The notes under the pieces were generated by a model that was not told where the DNA came from, ran no database searches, and saw only the letters and a program-made list of their open reading frames with translations. Positions 10,775 to 21,200 of a stretch of DNA of 64,000 nt are shown here, one piece after another. Every line of letters begins with the position of its first letter. Within the stretch, counting starts at the first letter, position 1. Source of the stretch: Bacteroidota bacterium (GTDB lineage: Bacteria > Bacteroidota > Bacteroidia > AKYH767-A > OLB10); NCBI GenBank assembly GCA_016721435.1, contig JADKIC010000026.1:1-64000 (forward strand), given 5' to 3'. Both the position numbers and the translations under genes were made by a program.

Positions 10775-12692
10775 ATGTGTGGAATAGCAGGATTTCTCTC
10801 CTATAATTCAGTGTATAATGAAGATCAGCTTTATACTATGACCAATAAACTTGTTCATAGAGGACCTGATGCAGAGGGATACTTCTTTGATGGCATTTGT
10901 GGACTTGGGCATCGCAGACTTTCTATAATTGACTTATCTGTAAATGCGAATCAGCCGATGTTTTCTTCTAACAAACGGTACGTAATGGTTTATAATGGGG
11001 AAGTGTACAATTTTGAAGAAATCAGCAATCGCATTTTACAACTTCCCGGCAACAAAGACTTTAAATTCGCTACTACTTCCGACACAGAAGTTATTTTAGA
11101 GGCATTCTTACATTTCGGGGTTGATTTTGTAAATCATTTGAACGGAATGTTTGCCATTGCTATTTATGACACGTTTGAAAAGGAACTTTATCTTTTCAGA
11201 GATCGGCTTGGAATTAAGCCCTTGTTTTATTTTTGGGATGGCAAAAATATAGCCTTTGCGTCTGAACTCAAATCCATAGAAAGTATAAGTGAAATAACCC
11301 TGAATATAAAAAAAAATGCGATTGCCGAATTCCTCCATCTTGGTTTTATACCTGCACCTCACACTATTTATGAAAATATATACAAACTAAATCCGGGTTG
11401 TTATCTTCAATTAAACAAAGAAGGATTGGAAAGTATTAAATATTGGAATTTATCAGACAAACTACATTCAACCGTCGTTACAAACAAAGCTGAAGCCATT
11501 TCAAAATTGAGTGATTTACTGATTAGTTCTGTTCGATATCAACTTCGAAGCGATGTTCCGTTTGGCGTTTTCCTTAGTGGTGGAATAGACTCTAGTCTCA
11601 TAACTGCCATTGCGACAACTCTATCAGACAGTAAAATTAATACGTTTTCCATTGGTTTTTTAGAAAGCAAATGAACGAGGCTGTATATGCAAAAGCGGTT
11701 GCCGCCCATCTTGGAACCCATCATCATGAATTCATCATTTCACATAAAGAAGTGATGAACTCTATAGAATCCGGTTTTGAAGCCTATGATGAACCCAATG
11801 CTGACTCCTCAATAATTCCAACTCTTCTTGTTTCAAAACTGGCAAAGGAGCATGTTACTGTTGCACTTTCAGGAGAAGGAGGGGATGAGTTATTTTTAGG
11901 ATATGGTTCCTATCAATGGGCACAACGACTTTCATCACCCATCTATAAATTATTAAAAAAACCTGCTTCAGAAATCTTACGACATATGTCATCAAGATAT
12001 CAGCGCATCGGCAAAATGATAGACACCTCAGCCTCCCTAAACAGGAGTGGTCATATATTCTCACAGGAGCAATACTTTTTCTCTAACAAAGAAATCTCTA
12101 ATATTGCGCTAAAACCATTTTCCTTTCCGGGATACATGAATGACTTTATGGAAAATGAAAATAATTTTTCAAAACCCATTTCAGATATTCTGAATAATAA
12201 ATCTAAAACTTCCAGGCATCTCAATGCTATGGAACAACAGGCACTTTTTGATATTACATAATATCTGCCTGACGACCTACTTACAAAAGTAGATCGGGCC
12301 AGTATGCAATATTCACTTGAAACCCGTGTTCCTTATTTAGACCATAGAGTTCTTGAATATGCTCTTAATATTTCTCCGGATCTGAAATTCAGAGATAATA
12401 CACCGAAATATATTCTAAAAGAAATTCTTTATCAATATGTACCTAAGCAGCTTTTTGACAGACCTAAACAGGGCTTTTCCATTCCTTTAAATAAACTCTT
12501 AAAGCATGAGTTAAAATATTTAATCGACGACTATTTACATCCCGATCTTATCAAAAAAACAGGATTTGTAAAAGCTGAAGAAGTGAAACAATCATTGACC
12601 AATTTCTATCAGGAAACAATTATTTATTCAATCGATTATGGTTACTTATTGTTCTCCACAAATGGGCCAAAGACCATCATGTTCAAGCATAA
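10775..12692 (+). CDS. asnB: Asparagine synthase (glutamine-hydrolysing), copy 2, disrupted
   Basis: Complete AsnB architecture over about 638 residues. Glutaminase: MCGIAGFLS with catalytic Cys2, RRLSIIDL, VYNGEVYNFEEI. Synthetase: intact PP-loop FLSGGIDSSL, LSGEGGDELFLGY, KVDRASMQYSLETRVPYLDHRVLE. There are three lesions: an indel near 11670; an in-frame TAA at 12259-12261, just before YLPDDLLTKVDRAS; and an indel near 12640 that, once corrected, moves the stop to 12690-12692 after HKWAKDHHVQA. It differs strongly from copy 1 at 2124-3928, so it is not a recent duplicate. Likely role: amidation of a sugar or asparagine supply in glycan synthesis. Confidence 0.85.
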
Positions 12693-12782
12693 AATTATAA
12701 AGTCAACTAAAATGCGATTGATCCACCCAATCTCTTCTTTCCAGATTTAATTTTTCGTTTTCCTTTAACTTTAAATGTCGAA

Positions 12783-14064
12783 TTAAATACAGGAAGCTAC
12801 AAAATAAGGTATGCATGGTATTTTATACCGTACAAGACTGAAATTACTTGTTGATAATCCAACGGAATATGCAAAGAATATTGAAAGAAAAGTGAAAATG
12901 TAAGCAAATGATTTCTGAAAAGAACCGGAATATTCCAAAAATCGAACAAGAATAAGAACACGTATAGCGAAAATAAGTAATATCAGATTTTCCAGTCCGG
13001 AGAAGAACATAACAGATATTATTACTTTCTATTATTAATGGCCGGAAAATCGCAGAAAAAGTTGCAATTGAAATTTACCTAAAATACTGGGAAGTGTGGA
13101 ATCAAATTCACCTATATCAAATGAGTTTCCCTGATAATAATCACTTTTCAAGTCCCGTTGAGTCACTTTAGCTTTTTCAAGAATAGAATCTACCTGATAT
13201 TCGCCAATGAATCTCCCATAAATTGCATTATTAAATAGGCGAATCAATACCTACCAGCATTACAAATGGGATTGCAAGGACTCTTAAAGTTTTTGCATTA
13301 ATTTTTCCTACATTCAATTGTACCAACCAAAGTATCATTGCCGGAAACAACCCCACCAGTATATAAGGTTTAATTGCTGTGATTACATATCCTGCAATAA
13401 ATAGAACAATGATTGAACCGAATACTTTTTCTTTACGAACCAATATATTGTATAAACTTGAAAGAAAAAGCCTAATGCACTTAATGTAAAAGTATCTTTC
13501 AGTAATCCTGATCCCCAAAAGAAAACAGAAGGAATGAATAAAAATGAAATAGCCATTTCCTTTTTCAAGTCAGGAAACTCAGTGGCAAACACCTTAAAAA
13601 GTCTCCAAATACCTGCAAAAGAAATAGTTGCGCACAATACTGTTGTCACTAAAAAACTTTGAAGTGACGCTGCCACAATAAAAAAGGCCAGCTTCACTAC
13701 CGCCCAGGCTTTTGGATCCCTGCTATACACTGCATAACCGGTTTCATTATTGAAATAATATAAATGAGCAGTAGTTGGCGGCTCCGTCATCACATGCCAA
13801 AAGGATTCGAAATCTATAATGGCCAAACGTTTGACAGCGATTACATTACGAAAGTACTCAGTAGTATCGCCTCCCGGGTAGTAAATAGGTATACACAAAT
13901 GCTAGTCCCAAACCACCAACAATTTTAGCGATCAATCCCAACATGAAATAATTATATATTGGATTCTCCTCTCTTTTCTTTCTAGCATAAATGTTCGCAG
14001 CCATCAAGATAACAAGGAGATATATTGGCAATAAAATAAAGTCTAAGACCGAATAGTGCTGCAT
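12783..14064 (-). CDS. Polytopic membrane protein, possible polysaccharide polymerase, multiply frameshifted
   Basis: About 427 residues spread over five frames (indels near 13880, 13500, 13240 and 13020). Visible features: an N-terminal TM helix (LDFILLPIYLLVILMAANIYA), YYPGGDTTEYFRN, several further helices, FIPSVFFWGSGLLKDTFTLSALGFF, and a C-terminal helix preceding NFSLVRYKIPCIPYF. Conserved polar residues in loops beside many TM helices inside a glycan locus that lacks another Wzy candidate suggest an EpsG/Wzy-like polymerase. I do not recognise a defined family, so this is inference from context. It is transcribed against its neighbours on both sides. Confidence 0.55.
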
Positions 14065-14105
14065 GGTTTATTTGATACGAACTTACGAAATAAAGTAATT
14101 TCCAC

Positions 14106-14113
14106 TACTTTTG
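14106..14113 (+). promoter_or_regulatory. TAnnTTTG box overlapping the first possible start of the next glycosyltransferase
   Basis: TACTTTTG matches the -7 element. Its last three bases are the TTG that opens the long frame at 14111. A transcript from this box would begin after that TTG, so either the real start is further downstream or the box is not used. Confidence 0.4.
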
Positions 14114-15382
14114 AGAGGATATAAAATTCAACCTTTCTGTGTTAAAGCCAAACATCTTTACATTTCATATGACGGAATGACAGACCCTTTGGGGCAGTCT
14201 CAGGTTCTACCCTATTTATGTGGACTGGCATCAAACGGTTACAGCATACATCTGATCAGTGCTGAGAAACCTGAAAATTTCAAAATATTGGAGAAGGATA
14301 TTTCCTCCATTTGCAATGCAAATAATATTATTTGGCATCCTCTTCCATATACTAAAAAACCACCTGTACTCAGCACGATTCTTGATATTTATAAAATACA
14401 TCAGCTAGCGCGGAAATTGCAAAAGCAATATCATTTCAGTTTAATTCATTGCAGAAGTTATATTTCAGGGCTAGTTGGAATAAAAATTAAGAAGGAGTTT
14501 TCTATCCCCTTCCTATTTGACATGAGAGGCCTATGGGTAGATGAGAAAGTAGATGGAAACATCTGGAATTTGAAGAATCCTTTGTATCGATATATTTATA
14601 ACTATTTCAAAGGAAGAGAAAAAGACTTGTTTGGAAATGCAGATGCAATTATATCTTTAACGAATAAGGCCTGCCCTGTAATCAAGGGGTTAAATCCAAA
14701 CACAACCAATCCACCAATGATTCAGGTTATACCTTGTTGTGTAGACACGGATCACTTCAATCCTGCATTAATTCTTGCATCCGCTGCAGATAACTGGAGA
14801 AAAAAACTTGGATTAAAAACATCAGATTTCATACTTGCTTATTTGGGAAGTTTCAGTACCTGGTATCTCCCTCTGGAAATGATAGCCTTTTTCAAACGGC
14901 TATCCTTAATTAAACCTGAAAGCAAATTTTTGGTTATTACTCACGAATCTCCCGAATTATTTAGGACTATGGCAACAACTTATGGAGTTGATTCAAACAA
15001 ATTAATAATCACCAAAGCAAACCGGCCAGAATTACCAGCGTTATTAAGTCTTGCAGATATTTCAATTAGTTTTATAAAACCGGCATATTCTAAAATTGCA
15101 AGCTCCCCAACAAAGATTGGTGAATTACTCAGTATGGGCATTCCTGTTGTGTGCAATAAAGGGATAGGTGATACTGATGAAATCATTTTAATTTCGGGAA
15201 CCGGAGTAATCTGCTCTTCAAATGATGATGAAGCGTATGATCAATCGATCCACCAAATTCTTAAATTAAAAACAAATACTTCACCTGAAAAAATACGGGA
15301 GAAAGCAATCGAATTATTTAGTCTTAAAAAAGGAGTATCTCATTACCTTTCTGTGTATAAAAAGTTATTGCATCAGGAATGA
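14111..15382 (+). CDS. Glycosyltransferase family 4
   Basis: Intact frame of up to 423 residues. The conserved opening HLYISYDGMTDPLGQSQVLPY is typical of a Bacteroidota GT4 group. Other features are FLFDMRGLWVDEKVDG, VIPCCVDTDHF and SSPTKIGELLSMGIPVVCN (donor-binding region). The only upstream start in frame is TTG at 14111, which overlaps a promoter-like box. A better start may be the GTG at 14139, joined to the main frame if one A is missing from the run at 14150-14152. The 3' end overlaps rlmH tail-to-tail by 10 bases. It is the last glycan gene before the core genes. Confidence 0.8.
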   Translation: MRGYKIQPFCVKAKHLYISYDGMTDPLGQSQVLPYLCGLASNGYSIHLISAEKPENFKILEKDISSICNANNIIWHPLPYTKKPPVLSTILDIYKIHQLARKLQKQYHFSLIHCRSYISGLVGIKIKKEFSIPFLFDMRGLWVDEKVDGNIWNLKNPLYRYIYNYFKGREKDLFGNADAIISLTNKACPVIKGLNPNTTNPPMIQVIPCCVDTDHFNPALILASAADNWRKKLGLKTSDFILAYLGSFSTWYLPLEMIAFFKRLSLIKPESKFLVITHESPELFRTMATTYGVDSNKLIITKANRPELPALLSLADISISFIKPAYSKIASSPTKIGELLSMGIPVVCNKGIGDTDEIILISGTGVICSSNDDEAYDQSIHQILKLKTNTSPEKIREKAIELFSLKKGVSHYLSVYKKLLHQE

Positions 15383-15843
15383 TGATAAGGTTCGTTTTTC
15401 AAAATCGTCATGGCACGATACAATTGCTCTGTAAAAAACAATCTAATCATCTGATGTGTATACGTCATCTCCGACAATGATAATTGTTCAGAAGATCGTG
15501 CTTTGACTGAATCATGAAAACCGTACGGACCACCAATCACAAAAACGATATCTTCCTGAACGGAAATGAATTTCTTATTTAACCAGGCAGCAAATTCTTC
15601 CGAACGATATTGCTTTCCTTTCTCATCTAGCAAAACCACATAATCTGAAGACTTAATGCAGGCTAGAATTTTACCAGCCTCCAGTATCATTACCTCCGCC
15701 TTACCTCTTTTTGCGTTAGAATTAAGCTCAATTTCCAGCCATTCTATCTTTAAATAACGCTTCACCCGTTCCAAATAAGTTGTCAGGCCTTCTTTTAACC
15801 AGCCAGAATCCGTTTTACCGATTGCTATTATTCTGATTTTCAA
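15373..15843 (-). CDS. rlmH: 23S rRNA (pseudouridine(1915)-N3)-methyltransferase RlmH
   Basis: SPOUT-class methyltransferase that N3-methylates pseudouridine 1915 in helix 69 of 23S rRNA. The 156-residue length is standard. Family motifs are all present: KIRIIAIGKT at the start, YVVLLDEKGKQYRSEEFA, the SAM-binding knot VFVIGGPYGF, LSLSEMTYTHQMIRLFFTEQLYRA, and the ending KNEPYHH. Intact, with no lesions. It converges on the glycosyltransferase, sharing 10 bases at the 3' ends. Confidence 0.96.
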   Translation of the reverse strand: MKIRIIAIGKTDSGWLKEGLTTYLERVKRYLKIEWLEIELNSNAKRGKAEVMILEAGKILACIKSSDYVVLLDEKGKQYRSEEFAAWLNKKFISVQEDIVFVIGGPYGFHDSVKARSSEQLSLSEMTYTHQMIRLFFTEQLYRAMTILKNEPYHHS

Positions 15844-16006
15844 TTGCTTTTATATATGATAATTTTAATTACTCCTGTTGAAAACCCTGTAAGCAATTTA
15901 TGATAATTCCTTCCAAAAACCTTCTAATATTGTGTAAAATTGAATAATAATTGAATTGTATCCCGCCTTTGGCAAGAATTTTGCCAACATGCGGAAGATA
16001 AAAACC

Positions 16007-16398
16007 ATGAAAAGTCTAATAACCATCTAAGTCTATTTCTGTTGAGTGTAAACATTGCTTCAGCTGAACTTGACTTATTGGATGATATTGCCAATGCATT
16101 AAGATCCGGCGATGGCCAAGTCTGTTTCGAGTATTTTGGTAACTCTGTTGATCTCACCATTATTACTCAGGAAGAAGTATATAGTAAAGTACAAGCAGAG
16201 CAAGTATTGAGGGATTTCTTCTCAAAGAATCAACCCCGTTCATTCACAATAATTCACAAAGGGGAATCTAAAGAAGGCGCACGATATGCTATTGGTAGTC
16301 TGATTACTACTCAGGGAGTTAGTTATAGAACTTATTTTTATATCAAACAGCAAGGCGGGAATGCCATTATTCAGGAGTTACGATTTATGAAAGAGTAA
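16007..16398 (+). CDS. DUF4783 domain protein with signal peptide, frameshifted at the N-terminus
   Basis: Small secreted or periplasmic protein of unknown function (DUF4783). The C-terminal 100 residues read cleanly: LLDDIANALRSGDGQVCFEYFGNSVDLTI and YFYIKQQGGNAIIQELRFMKE. The ATG at 16007 opens MKSLITI. One missing base near 16026-16030 then hides the rest of a signal peptide, LSLFLLSVNIASA, just before ELDLLDD. An in-frame ATG at 15989 could also start it. In related genomes this gene is commonly found beside nadC and yihY, as here. A clear terminator follows. Confidence 0.75.
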
Positions 16399-16414
16399 TT
16401 AAAAATATATTATT

Positions 16415-16450
16415 AAAAGGGCTGATTTCCACAAAATTCAGCCCTTTTTT
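16415..16450 (+). terminator. Rho-independent terminator after DUF4783 gene
   Basis: Inverted repeat AAAAGGGCTGA / TCAGCCCTTTT with a 13-base loop, followed by a T run. It separates the DUF4783 gene from nadC. Confidence 0.85.
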
Positions 16451-16498
16451 ATTCGATAAACCTTAAAAATCCCTTTTAAATCAGTTATAATGGCTGTA

Positions 16499-16520
16499 TA
16501 ATATGCATTTTTGCATATTA
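16499..16520 (+). promoter_or_regulatory. Perfect palindrome ending at the nadC start codon
   Basis: TAATATGCA and TGCATATTA are perfect 9-base arms around TTTT. The last base of the right arm is the A of the nadC ATG at 16520. This could be a repressor operator for NAD-synthesis control or a hairpin hiding the start codon. No known motif assigned. Confidence 0.5.
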
Positions 16521-17355
16521 TGAATTTAGAAAATTTTATTCACGCTGCATTATCAGAAGATGTAGGTGATGGAGATCATACTTCTTTATCTACTATTGAT
16601 TCAAGACAAACGGGTACCGCACATTTACTGGCAAAGGAAGCGGGTATATTGTGTGGCTTACAACTTGCCAATACTATTTTTAAAATTGTTGATCCTGAAC
16701 TTGACTTTTCCTGCCAACATGTTGATGGGTTAACGGTGAAGAATGGAGATAGTATTTTCAAAGTTACGGGAAGAATTCAGAGTATATTAAAGTCGGAGAG
16801 ACTTGTTTTAAATTGCATGCAACATATGAGTGGAATAGCAACACTACACGTAAATATGTAGATGCAGTGAAAGGCACATCAGCGAAAGTGATGGATACCC
16901 GAAAAACCACACCCTTGCTTCGCTCCCTTGAAAAGCAAGCTGTAGTAACAGGAGGAGGCCACAATCATCGATTCGGTCTATTTGATATGATATTAATTAA
17001 AGACAATCATGTGGATAGTGCCGGAGGCATAAAAGCGGCATTAGAAAAAGCAAAAAAATACCTTGAAAAGAACAATCTACAACTACCGATTGAAATTGAA
17101 ACAAGGACACTTGCCGAAGTCGAGGAAGCACTTTCTGCAGGAACAGCTAACCGTATTATGTTCGACAACTTCACTCCGCTTCTTGTAAAAGAGGGAGTGA
17201 ATCTGGTAAATAAGAAAACGGAAACAGAAGCATCTGGTGGAATTACGCTTCAAAACATACGAGATTATGCACTAACCGGTGTCGATTGCATCTCTGTTGG
17301 AGCTTTAACACATTCTGTAAAAAGTCTTGATCTGAGTTTGAAAATAATAAAATGA
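16520..17355 (+). CDS. nadC: Nicotinate-nucleotide pyrophosphorylase (carboxylating), frameshifted
   Basis: Quinolinate phosphoribosyltransferase: converts quinolinate and PRPP to nicotinate mononucleotide, CO2 and PPi in de novo NAD synthesis. Motifs: ALSEDVGDGDHTS, LNCMQHMSGIAT, MDTRKTTP, GGGHNHRFGLFDMILIKDNH, and the ending ISVGALTHSVKSLDLSLKI. One indel near 16840 shifts the frame between the N-terminal and barrel domains. Corrected length is about 278 residues, standard. I prefer the ATG at 16520 (MNLENFI) over the TTG at 16511, since it matches the family's N-terminus. The stop overlaps the yihY start by ATGA. Confidence 0.93.
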
Positions 17356-18292
17356 GTGAAAGTAAAATTATACGGTTTATCATCAACAACTGGCCGGTAA
17401 AACCCCTTTTAGTTATTTCAAAACACTTACGCTTACCCGGATTTGAAGGTTTACCTCTTTATGATGTCGGCGAATTCTTTTTTACCCGTTTAAATGAAGG
17501 GGAATTGCAAACAAGAGCGCGCTCACTGGCATTTAGTTTTTTTCTTGCCCTCTTCCCTACAATCATTTTCATCTTCACATTGATCCCATATATACCAATC
17601 GAATCATTTCCTGAAAGGTTATTATCACTGATCCGAGATTTCCTGCCGGCAAATACCTTCGATAGTGCAAGGGAAACAATTGAAGATATCATTCTACATC
17701 AACGCGGAGGCTTACTTTCATTTGGTTTTTGTTTGCATTATTCATTTCTGCTGATGGCATCATGGCATTGATGACCTGGTTCAATAAAAGTTATCACGGA
17801 AAAGAACAAAGGTCTGCATGGAAATTCCGAATGATGGCAATTGGGTTAACAATAACTCTTGCCTTGTTGGTATTTCTGGCTGTGGGACTTATAGTGACAA
17901 CAGAGTTTATTTACTACTACCTGGAAGAAAAGCAAATACTTGCCAATTTCATGCAACTGGTATTACTTTCACTTGGAAAATGGATTATTCTACTGGCGCT
18001 GTGTTTTTCAGCAATATCTCTTCTCTACTATTATGGACCTTCCAAACATGATAAATTAAAATTTATTTCAGCCGGATCATCCTTAGCCACTTTACTAATA
18101 GTCTTGACCTCACTTGGATTTAATTATTTTATCACCAACTTTGGACAATACAATAAAGTATATGGATCAATAGGAACCTTAATCGTAATTTTAGTTTGGC
18201 TGTACATCAACTCGTTTGTGTTACTGGTCGGATATGAATTAAATGTCTCTATCCGAAAAGCCAGAAAAATCACTTCTCTTCCCATTCAGTGA
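17352..18292 (+). CDS. yihY: YihY/BrkB-family membrane protein, frameshifted
   Basis: Inner-membrane protein of the YihY (BrkB, formerly 'RNase BN') family; molecular function unsettled. About 313 residues with six predicted helices. Signature parts: RARSLAFSFFLALFPTIIFIF, then after the break FALFISADGIMALMTWFNKSYHG, LLYYYGPSK, and GSIGTLIVILVWLYINSFVLLVGYELN. One indel near 17735 lies between the first two hydrophobic blocks. ATGA-coupled to nadC. The 3' end overlaps the PKD gene by about 23 bases on the opposite strand. Confidence 0.88.
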
Positions 18293-21200
18293 CAGTGCCC
18301 GGAAGTCTTTCAATTTCTTCCCAGATACCATTTCCATTCAGTTTTTCAATGACATAAGTTTCCACTCCGGAATTCCAATGTTGGTACTTGGTCCATTTTA
18401 AAATATAATCTGCCCCCCATCTCTAAGCGCTGCAACAAAATAGAAGAGCCAATGAAGCCTTCCTTTCCTTCCACATTACATATATTTTGAACTACAATTT
18501 TATAATAGTAATCCTGATGATCCACAGAAACATCAAAATCAGAATATTCATGCGCGGTTCCCGGCACACTGGCAATTAGCTGATAGTTCACCGCATCGGT
18601 TGATCTGTAAATATCAAATCTATCCACCAATGAAGGTAATATGGCCGGCTCTCCCCACTCAGTTAAAACGAATTCATCATCCACTACAGTGGAACGAACA
18701 ATATCTACAAATTGATCATCCACATCGCTGGTAGGAGTTGCCGTTGATGTATTACTTGAAGATTGATACAATGGGTCACCACAAATATTCAAACCCACTA
18801 CTTTGTAGGTATATGGAATGGGACAACCCGCTGTAGTATCCACAAAATTATGAACTAAACTATCTACAATCGCTATCAATTGAAATATGCCATTACCATT
18901 GTCTTCTCTATAAATCTCATATCCTGCCACTGAACAACCACTATACGGATTCCAGTTAAGTGCTACCTGCTGATGCGAGCCTACCGTATTTAGCAAAATG
19001 GTTTCATGTGCGCGAAGTGCAGATAAATCGACACGAAGTCCGCATTTGTCTACTGCTTGTACTTTATACGCATAGGTTGAAGTATTGGTATTCAAGCCGG
19101 AATCTTCAAAAAACGGTATATTGTTATTCACTCCAGTATTGGATTGAAAAACCTGACCTATACTATCATATACCATGGTCATTGCATTTCTACGGTAAAC
19201 AATATAATAGTCAAGGTCATTCACCATTGTCTTTTGCCATTCCAGAAAGACTTCATCCGGTGAATTCACCGTTACCCTATAGATATCAGTAACAGGAGGC
19301 GGATTTTGATCAAAAACATCAATATAGTCTGTTTTAACCAGCGTATCAGCACAACCTTGATCATTTGTCACAATTAAGGACACAGTATACACTCCTTGAT
19401 TCGTATAGGTATATGAAGGATCGGAAAGGAATGAGACATCTCCATTACCAAAATCCCATTCATATAAGGGATTCGATAATCCGGAAGAGTTATTTGTAAA
19501 AGTAATTTCAACCGGACTGCAGCCTTCGAGTATATCAGCTGAAAAATCAGCCACCGGTTGAATATTGACAATGATAGTATCGGCATAAACAAGTGTATCA
19601 GAACATCCCTCCGCATTAAAAGCGATTAGGGTAATACTATAATTTCCCGGTTGAGTGTAAGTATGCGTAGGACTATTTCCTGAAATGATCGTTCCATCTC
19701 CCATCCACCAAACGAGACTATCCGCAACAGTGGATGTATCCGTAATGTGAAGGGTATGTGGTGCACAACCCACGATATTATCGACCGAATACGATAACAC
19801 CGGACTTAAACTTACAGTTATTATTTGAGGGTAAGTGTAAATTGTAGAACAACCTGAAGAATCAAATGCATACAAAGAAACTGTATATGTACCGGGATCA
19901 TTAAAGACATGGACAGGATTACTGCTTGTATCCTCTGTACCATCGCCAAAATGCCATTCATAGGCTACACTATTTTGTGATACATTGGCAAACTTATGGC
20001 ATGTGGAGCACAGCCTGAAACAGATGAAACCGTAAATAATGGGACAGCACCCCGGACCAACACCAAACTATCAATTAAAATACTATCTAGGCAACCGAAC
20101 TTGTTTTCTGAAATCAACTGCACATCATAATAACCCGGATTGGTATAAATCAGAGATGGATGCTGATTTGCTGAATAACTTCCATTTCCAAAATTCCAAT
20201 TCCATGCCACTGCATTTAAGCTTTGATCAGTGAAACTAACAAACAATGGAGAACATCCTTCCAAAGTATCAACAGAGAAATTTGCAACCGGAGTATTCAC
20301 TTCAATCAACGAATCAACCACCAGTGTATCCGTGCAGCCGGTTACAGAAGTAACAATTAAGGTAACATCATAATAACCGTCACTTGCATAGGAATTGGTT
20401 GGTTGTTGTACATTCTACACAGCACCATCACCAAATTGCCAGCTCCAGCTTACGGCATTACTACTGGAATCACTAAATGTCACATTAAAGGGAGCGCATC
20501 CACCATCTCCTGAAACAGAAAATGCTGCTGCGGTCAGTTGAGGAGAAGGAAGAGATTTGGTTTTGACACAACCATACATATCCCGAACAGTTAAAGTAAT
20601 TGAATCGACAGGATTCGTATTATAGACATGCACCGGATGTTGAAGTGAAGAAGTATCACCATCTCCAAAATCCCAGAACCAACTTACTGCATCAATACTT
20701 ACATCCGTAAATTCCACGATTGCCGGAACACAATTCACACCGGATGTATAATTAAAATCAGCAACCAGTGAAGCCCCATAAACAGCATTTGCAATGGTCA
20801 TGGTATCACTACAAATATTCTTACTGGCAATTAAAGTAATTCCATAATAACCCTGGAATCCCGGTAAATAAAAATTATGAACAGCAGGATCAAACAAACT
20901 GGAGGTGGTATTATCGCCAAATTGCCATAACCAGGAAGTGCTTCCGGTTGACAAATTTGACAAGAAGCCAACTACTGTTCCTGTTTCACAATTGAGAAAG
21001 GTGTAGAAAATTAAAGTTTGCCTTTGGATTAAAAATCTCCACTGCATAGGACAATGGAAAACTCTGAACACAACCATTAATATCTGTAACCTGTAAACTT
21101 ACCACATATATACCACTATCGCTATATGCATGGAGAGGATTCTTCAGCGTTGAAATAGTTCCATCACCAAAATCCCATAAATACTGATCGTAATTAATAT

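Noticed and set aside
12259..20417. Reassigned stop codons (TAA and TAG read as sense)
   Set aside because: Only two in-frame stops were seen, and other genes end normally at TAA, TAG and TGA. Substitution errors or nonsense mutations explain them better.
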